Positions 6,039 to 10,502 of a stretch of 10,502 bases of DNA are shown one piece after another. Position numbers and translations under genes: made by a program. Below the pieces are notes generated by a model. The model was not told the origin of the DNA. It made no database searches and worked only from the letters and a program-made list of their open reading frames with translations. Every line of letters starts with the position of its first letter. Within the stretch, counting starts at the first letter, position 1. This DNA comes from an uncultured Clostridia bacterium (lineage in GTDB: Bacteria; Bacillota; Clostridia; TANB77; CAG-508), in assembly GCA_947623615.1 (NCBI GenBank), contig CANQHH010000030.1:1-10502 (forward strand). Reading direction: 5' to 3'.

Positions 6039-6070
6039 CATATAAATAAAAATTATAGGAGGTGCTTTTT

Positions 6071-6334
6071 ATGACAAAAGAAAGAAAACAAGAAATTATT
6101 GAAACTTATAGGAGAGATGAGAACGATACTGGTTCTCCAGAGGTTCAAATAGCTCTTTTAACAGAGAGAATTAATGAATTAACAGAGCATTTAAAAATCC
6201 ACAAAAAAGATAATCATTCTAGAAGAGGATTATTAAAAATGGTTGGTTCAAGAAGAAGTCTACTTAATTATTTATCTAAAAAAGATATTCAAAGATATAG
6301 AGATATTGTTGAAAAATTAGGTTTGAGAAAATAA
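6071..6334 (+). CDS. rpsO: 30S ribosomal protein S15
   Basis: S15 is a primary binder of 16S rRNA in assembly of the 30S platform. The 87-residue length is standard for bacteria. The sequence shows the family pattern: DTGSPEVQIALLTERI near the N-terminus, a LTEHLKIHKKDNHSRRGLL block containing the rRNA-binding His, Asp and Ser residues, and the LVGxRRxLLNYL-type helix, here MVGSRRSLLNYL. The frame extends up to a GTG at 6062, but that codon lies inside the AGGAGGTG ribosome binding site (6057-6064); the ATG at 6071 is the start. It has its own promoter at 5943-5971 and is followed by pnp after 79 bases, the usual rpsO-pnp order. No oddities in the protein. Confidence 0.97.
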   Translation: MTKERKQEIIETYRRDENDTGSPEVQIALLTERINELTEHLKIHKKDNHSRRGLLKMVGSRRSLLNYLSKKDIQRYRDIVEKLGLRK

Positions 6335-6350
6335 TAATATTAATACTTAC

Positions 6351-6384
6351 ATTGGGCGTTTTGCATATTGCTAAAGCGTCCAAT
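6351..6384 (+). promoter_or_regulatory. Hairpin between rpsO and pnp
   Basis: ATTGGGCGTTTTG (6351-6363) can pair with TAAAGCGTCCAAT (6372-6384), including some G-U pairs, leaving an 8-base loop. No T-run follows, so it is a poor terminator. In E. coli a hairpin in the same position is cut by RNase III, and PNPase then represses its own synthesis; a similar role here is inference from position only. Confidence 0.5.
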
Positions 6385-6413
6385 TTGCAATTAAAATAAT
6401 TTAGGAGGAATTT

Positions 6414-8531
6414 ATGTTTAAAAGTTATAGTACACAATTAGCGGGAAGAGAGCTAACAATTGAGACTGGAAAGATAGCTGGTTTAGCAAATGGAAGTGTA
6501 GTTGTAAGATATGGTGATACAGTTGTAATGGTAAATGTTACGGCATCAAAAGAACCTAAAGAAGGAATAGATTTTTTCCCACTTTCAGTTGATTATGAAG
6601 AAAAGCTATATGCAGTAGGAAAGATACCTGGTAGTTTTACAAAGAGAGAAGGAAAGCCAACAGATAAAGCAATATTAACATCAAGAGCTATAGATAGACC
6701 AATACGTCCATTATTTCCTAAGGATTTTAGAAATGATGTTTGTGTTGTAGCAACAGTGCTTTCAGTAGAACAAGATAATAGCCCAGAAGTTTGTGGTATG
6801 ATAGGAGCATCTGCAGCACTTTCAATTTCAGATATACCTTTTGGAGGTCCGACAGCGGCAGTAGCAGTTGGCTGGGTAGATGGAGAGATAGTAATAAATC
6901 CGACTGTGGAGCAAAGAGAAAAAAGCAGGTTAACAGCTACTATAGCAGGAACAAAAGATAAAATTACAATGATAGAAGCAGGTGCAGATGAAATTCCAAA
7001 TGAAAAAATGTTGGAGGCAATAAAATTAGCACATGTAGAAATAAAAAATATTTGTGATTTCATATCAAATATAGCAAATGAAATAGGAAAAACAAAATTT
7101 GAATATAAATCTTTTGCAGTAGATAAAGAATTTTATGAAGATATCGAGAAAAATTTTAAAGACAGAATGTATAAAGATGTACAAGCTAAGGAGAAAGAAG
7201 AAAGAGATAAAAACATTGAAAAAATTACAGAAGATATAATATCATATGTTACAGAAAAATATGGAGAAGATGCTGTTGACGAACGCAAAAATGATATATC
7301 TGAAAGTATACATGATTTGGAAAAAGCATGTGTAAGAGAAATGATTTTAGAAGAACATAAAAGACCAGATGGTAGAAAAATAGATGAAATAAGACCATTA
7401 TCATGCGAAATAGATGTTTTACCTAGAGTTCATGGTAGTGCGATATTTACAAGAGGACAAACACAGGTAATGTCTGTTGCAACATTAGGAATGAAGAGCG
7501 AGGAGCAAATGTTAGATGGTATAGACGAAGAAGAGTCTAAAAGATATATGCATCAATACAATTTCCCTTCATATAGTGTAGGAGAGGCAAGACCATCTAG
7601 AGGACCAGGAAGAAGAGAAGTGGGACACGGAGCATTAGCAGAAAAAGCTTTGATTTCTGTTTTGCCTTCAGAAGAGGAATTTCCATATTCTATAAGAGTT
7701 GTATCAGAAGTACTTTCTTCTAATGGATCAACATCACAAGCAAGTATATGTGGAAGTACATTAGCTCTTATGGCTGCAGGAGTACCAATAAAGAAGCCAG
7801 TAGCCGGAATTTCAACAGGTTTAGTAACAGACAAGGAAAATAAAGATAGATATGTTATGATAACTGATATTCAGGGAATAGAAGATTTTTTCGGAGATAT
7901 GGATTTTAAAGTTGGTGGAACTAAAGACGGAATTACAGCAATACAAGTTGATATTAAAATTGATGGCTTAACATATGATATAATCGAAGAGGCTTTTGAT
8001 AGAACAAAAGTAGCTAGAGATTATATTTTAGATGAAATAATGAATCCAGTAATATCAGAGCCAAGGCCAGAAATATCAAAATATGCACCTAAAATAATAA
8101 CATCAAAAATAAGTGTTGATAAAATAAAAGATGTTATAGGTCCTGGAGGAAAGATGATTAACAAAATCATTGAAGAAACAGGTGTTAAGGTAGATATCGA
8201 GGATGATGGAACTGTATGTGTGTATAGTGATAACAGTGATAATGGACAAAAAGCAATGAAAATGATAGAAGAAATTGCAAGAGAAATAGAAGTTGGTGGA
8301 ATATATGACGGAGTAGTTTCTAAAATAATGTCATTTGGAGCTTTTATAGACATAGGTGGAGGAAAAGAAGGGTTATTGCATATTTCGAAAATATCAAATA
8401 AAAGAGTTGAAAAAGTAGAAGACGTTTTATCTATAGGAGATACAGTAACAGTTAAAGTATATGAAATAGATCATCAAGGTAGAATAAATTTATCAATGAA
8501 GGATTTGGAAAAAACAGATGAATGGGAATAA
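6414..8531 (+). CDS. pnp: Polyribonucleotide nucleotidyltransferase (PNPase)
   Basis: PNPase degrades RNA from the 3' end by phosphorolysis, giving nucleoside diphosphates, and works as a trimer in mRNA turnover. The 705-residue length and domain order are typical: first RNase PH domain (about 1-145), linking helical domain (about 150-230), second RNase PH domain (about 310-545), KH domain (about 568-625, with GPGGK at 586-590) and S1 domain (about 638-700, with GVVSKIMSFGAFIDIGGGKEG). Catalytic-core signatures include GPGRREVGHGALAEKAL (397-413), SNGSTSQASICGS (436-448) and the acidic EDFFGDMDF block (490-498). The ATG follows AGGAGGAA (6403-6410). It is expressed with rpsO or from transcripts passing the hairpin at 6351-6384. 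Its 3' end overlaps the first possible start of the following membrane protein gene. Confidence 0.97.
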   Translation: MFKSYSTQLAGRELTIETGKIAGLANGSVVVRYGDTVVMVNVTASKEPKEGIDFFPLSVDYEEKLYAVGKIPGSFTKREGKPTDKAILTSRAIDRPIRPLFPKDFRNDVCVVATVLSVEQDNSPEVCGMIGASAALSISDIPFGGPTAAVAVGWVDGEIVINPTVEQREKSRLTATIAGTKDKITMIEAGADEIPNEKMLEAIKLAHVEIKNICDFISNIANEIGKTKFEYKSFAVDKEFYEDIEKNFKDRMYKDVQAKEKEERDKNIEKITEDIISYVTEKYGEDAVDERKNDISESIHDLEKACVREMILEEHKRPDGRKIDEIRPLSCEIDVLPRVHGSAIFTRGQTQVMSVATLGMKSEEQMLDGIDEEESKRYMHQYNFPSYSVGEARPSRGPGRREVGHGALAEKALISVLPSEEEFPYSIRVVSEVLSSNGSTSQASICGSTLALMAAGVPIKKPVAGISTGLVTDKENKDRYVMITDIQGIEDFFGDMDFKVGGTKDGITAIQVDIKIDGLTYDIIEEAFDRTKVARDYILDEIMNPVISEPRPEISKYAPKIITSKISVDKIKDVIGPGGKMINKIIEETGVKVDIEDDGTVCVYSDNSDNGQKAMKMIEEIAREIEVGGIYDGVVSKIMSFGAFIDIGGGKEGLLHISKISNKRVEKVEDVLSIGDTVTVKVYEIDHQGRINLSMKDLEKTDEWE

Positions 8532-9343
8532 AAGTGTTGAAATTTAGAGAAACAAATGGAAAAACAAGTATAGTCATAGTTATTCTTGTGGTTATGATTA
8601 TAGTATTGGGAGTTATTTTTGCTTTAAAGGTTATGAATAAACCAGAAGCAAAAGAATTAAGTGTAGAGGAACTACAACAACAATATAATGAAATTAAAGA
8701 ACGAGAACAAGCGCAAAAGCAGGAAGAAGTAAGTAAATATTTAAATGAGATAAATAAAGAAAAAGAAAAGAATAATAAGAAATTTGAAAAATCCATGGAA
8801 AGAGCAATGTTTTTTACTAAACATAAAATATTAATTTCAATTATATCGTTTGGTATTGGAATGGTATTATGTGTTGGAGCAAGTAAGTTATATAAAAAAA
8901 TGGGCTCACCAGATTATATTACTAAATTGATGGTTATATATCCAATTGTTAACTTAGCTATTAGCTTGATTTTTGGAAATATTCCTGCACTAAGTAGGTT
9001 GAGCATTATACAGAGTATATGGTCATTAGTTGGATTAACAGTAGCAATTGGAATATTGTATTATTATTACCAAGATTTAGATATGAGTGGAATATGGGCA
9101 ATAGTTGCTCCTGCATCTATGTTTGTTATAGTAATAGGTATGGGATTTGGACAAGGAATTTCACCGATATTGTATATCTTGGTAATAGCAGGAATAGTTG
9201 GAATAATAGCATCTATAGTAGCACATGTAAAAGCCAGTCTTAAATTAGCAGATATGTTTAGTAAAGGAAAAATATTTAAAGCTGGTTTGATTTTATTACC
9301 TTTTATATTCCAACCAATATTAGGATTTCAAAGGGAACAATAA
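8522..9343 (+). CDS. Multi-span membrane protein with DUF5684-like C-terminus
   Basis: The protein of up to 273 residues has one N-terminal span (about 16-36), a charged, probably coiled-coil stretch rich in Glu, Gln and Lys (about 45-95), then six hydrophobic spans at about 102-121, 134-152, 162-182, 188-209, 213-234 and 250-268. The ending, LADMFSKGKIFKAGLILLPF followed by IFQPILGF, resembles DUF5684 proteins, membrane proteins of unknown function; this is from memory of the family pattern. The start is uncertain: ATG 8522 overlaps the pnp end by 10 bases and lacks a ribosome binding site, while GTG 8534 or TTG 8537 would use the weak GGGAATAA upstream. It is probably co-transcribed with pnp. 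The coiled-coil joined to a polytopic domain suggests a scaffold or assembly role, but no function can be assigned. Confidence 0.8.
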   Translation: MGIKVLKFRETNGKTSIVIVILVVMIIVLGVIFALKVMNKPEAKELSVEELQQQYNEIKEREQAQKQEEVSKYLNEINKEKEKNNKKFEKSMERAMFFTKHKILISIISFGIGMVLCVGASKLYKKMGSPDYITKLMVIYPIVNLAISLIFGNIPALSRLSIIQSIWSLVGLTVAIGILYYYYQDLDMSGIWAIVAPASMFVIVIGMGFGQGISPILYILVIAGIVGIIASIVAHVKASLKLADMFSKGKIFKAGLILLPFIFQPILGFQREQ

Positions 9344-9368
9344 AATTTTTATAAATAAATTATTTTAC

Positions 9369-9397
9369 TTGATTTTATATTAGACAAATGATAAAAT
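9369..9397 (+). promoter_or_regulatory. Sigma-A-type promoter of the pilin-like gene cluster
   Basis: TTGATT at 9369-9374 and TAAAAT at 9392-9397 are 17 bases apart. Transcription would start near 9404, about 30 bases before the ATG at 9435. I see no convincing terminator between 9343 and this promoter, so pnp-operon transcripts may also enter the cluster. Confidence 0.6.
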
Positions 9398-9434
9398 ACT
9401 TATTGTAATTATATAAAGGAGGAAAATACCTAAT

Positions 9435-9851
9435 ATGAAAAGGAAAATAATCTCGATGTTTTTACTGGTTGTGTGTTTGTTGTTTAGTGTTACTTCGAAT
9501 ATTGCTATGGCAACAAGTGAAACACAGGCTGACTTGAGTTCTGATTCGACAGTAAGTTTAGTGCAAATTAAAGATAAAGAGTTGAAAAATTTGCAAGATT
9601 ATCAGGAGTCATATGGAAATAATACATATGGATTAGCAGCATATATTTTAAATATTATAAGAATATATAGTATACCTTTTGGTTTTGTAGGAATTGCAAT
9701 TAGTGGAATTTATAGGTATATTATTGGAATAAGAAAATTAGATGTAAGAGATAAGGGCTTTGGCGCAATGATTGGTATTATAACAGTGATGGTAATATGC
9801 CAAATCTTACCATTAGTTTTCGCAATAGTAGTAAAAGGCTGGAGGGGTTAA
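9435..9851 (+). CDS. Secreted two-span membrane protein, VirB2/TrbC pilin-like
   Basis: The 138-residue protein begins with a clear signal peptide: MKRK, a hydrophobic core at about 6-19 and an AMA cleavage site near residue 26. A polar segment of about 40 residues follows, then two hydrophobic spans at about 67-97 and 108-133 joined by a short basic loop (RKLDVRDKG). Cleavable signal plus two spans and a short loop is the architecture of VirB2/TrbC major pilins of type IV secretion systems, and the size fits Gram-positive examples. The polar segment is longer than in classical VirB2, and the match is by architecture rather than recognised sequence, so another small exported membrane protein remains possible. 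The ATG follows AAAGGAGG (9415-9422) at slightly long spacing. Its stop is followed 3 bases later by the next gene, so the two form one unit. Confidence 0.6.
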   Translation: MKRKIISMFLLVVCLLFSVTSNIAMATSETQADLSSDSTVSLVQIKDKELKNLQDYQESYGNNTYGLAAYILNIIRIYSIPFGFVGIAISGIYRYIIGIRKLDVRDKGFGAMIGIITVMVICQILPLVFAIVVKGWRG

Positions 9852-9854
9852 CAA

Positions 9855-10502
9855 ATGAAGGTTTTATTTGCAGTTAGCAATGAGAAAATTTCTGAATCTA
9901 TAATAAAAAAATATCAACAAGAATATAAAGAGATTATATCAGGTAAAAATGTATATTATTTTAATGCTATAACAAAGGAACTACAAAAGGATAAGTCATA
10001 TGATAGAATTGTTATAAGTGAAGATTTAGAGCCATTTGCTAATAATAATTATGAAGTTATAGATAAATTTATATTTGAAAAATTAGATAGAATTAGTGAT
10101 GAATCTACATCTGGAGATGGTAATGATATTCCAATTATTTTGATATGTGCAGATAGAAGGGTTAAATCGGAAAATTTACTTGTTAAAATATTTGGAATAG
10201 GAATCTACAGTGCATTAATTGGACAAGATAGAAGTGTGACTAATGTTTGCGAATTAATAAATAAACCACGTAATAAAAAGGATGCAAAAATTTATTATCG
10301 AATAGAGGCAGATGATGTAGATTATAAATCAGATGCTGAGGAAAATGTTAGTGAAATTGAAATTCAAAATATTTTGAATCATTATAAAAAGCTAGGAAAA
10401 AATGAAGATAAATATGTAGATAGTTTTAATAACATTGCAGCTCAGTATACAGATGCTCAACTTAGAGTTATTTGTAAATTCTTACCATTAAATGTTAAGG
10501 CA
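9855..10502 (+). CDS. Receiver-like domain protein, cut by the window edge
   Basis: An ATG 3 bases after the pilin-like gene, with GGAGGGG (9841-9847) inside that gene's end, opens a frame that runs off the window after 216 residues. The first 140 residues alternate strands and helices and contain PIILICADRR (93-102) and GIGIYSALIGQD (114-125) before INKPRNKKDAKIYY. This resembles the degenerate receiver domain in the N-terminal part of some CpaE-like and other Clostridial ATPase proteins, where a GIYD-type segment and a short NPR-type linker follow. The typical phosphoacceptor Asp is not evident, so it is more likely a docking or sensing domain than a phosphorelay target. A charged helical region follows (about 150-216). 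No Walker motif is seen in the part present. The family call is tentative. Confidence 0.6.
   Translation, partial: MKVLFAVSNEKISESIIKKYQQEYKEIISGKNVYYFNAITKELQKDKSYDRIVISEDLEPFANNNYEVIDKFIFEKLDRISDESTSGDGNDIPIILICADRRVKSENLLVKIFGIGIYSALIGQDRSVTNVCELINKPRNKKDAKIYYRIEADDVDYKSDAEENVSEIEIQNILNHYKKLGKNEDKYVDSFNNIAAQYTDAQLRVICKFLPLNVKA

Noticed and set aside
6062..6070. GTG start of rpsO at 6062
   Set aside because: The codon is part of the ribosome binding site, and S15 normally starts MTKE or similar as at 6071.
6593..8353. Minus-strand frames inside pnp
   Set aside because: They are opposite a complete, fully recognised gene and lack starts with ribosome binding sites.
9019..9243. Alternate plus-strand frame within the DUF5684-like gene
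   Set aside because: The translation has no start signal and is a frame-shifted reading of the membrane spans.
9344..9434. Terminator after the DUF5684-like gene
   Set aside because: The stretch is AT-rich with no stable GC-containing stem; only the promoter at 9369-9397 is convincing.

Overview
The window looks like chromosomal DNA from an AT-rich, low-GC Gram-positive bacterium, most likely an uncultured member of the Clostridia. Reasons: strong AAAGGAGG-type ribosome binding sites, AT-rich sigma-A-type promoters, GTG and TTG starts in some genes, and typical Firmicute versions of metK, tyrS, rpsO and pnp. The organism assignment is an inference from base composition and protein style, not from a search.

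Layout. 1-438: the 3' end of a dinD-type gene. 483-920: a small three-span membrane protein on the minus strand, with its own terminator and ribosome binding site but a disturbed 5' end. 908-1277: mostly non-coding, with a good forward promoter. 1278-2095: a small membrane-anchored protein followed closely by an HD-domain protein. 2152-2721: a cysteine-rich protein with two CxxCxGxG motifs, clearly richer in GC than its neighbours and with its own promoter. 2732-2950: a tandem pair of about 108-bp repeats, each containing two hairpins, then a terminator. This first 3 kb reads as accessory DNA.

3036-4624: a promoter, a small helical protein of unknown function, and metK, possibly linked by a 15-codon overlapping ORF. 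A hairpin at 4601-4624 serves as terminator between metK and the convergent tyrS (4652-5863, minus). Divergent promoters at 5896-5971 drive tyrS to the left and rpsO to the right. rpsO and pnp follow in the usual order, separated by a hairpin. pnp overlaps or abuts a multi-span membrane protein with a DUF5684-like C-terminus.

9369-10502: a separate promoter starts a new unit. It encodes a secreted or membrane protein with a signal peptide and two membrane spans, like VirB2/TrbC pilins, followed by a gene cut by the window edge whose N-terminal part resembles a receiver-like domain. This 3' cluster is the best candidate for an undescribed system, possibly a pilus-like or type IV secretion-like assembly beside the RNA-turnover operon. 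The evidence here is architecture only.

No rRNA, tRNA, CRISPR array, insertion sequence or recognisable riboswitch was seen. The short leaders of metK and tyrS leave no room for the SAM or T-box riboswitches often found upstream of these genes in Firmicutes.
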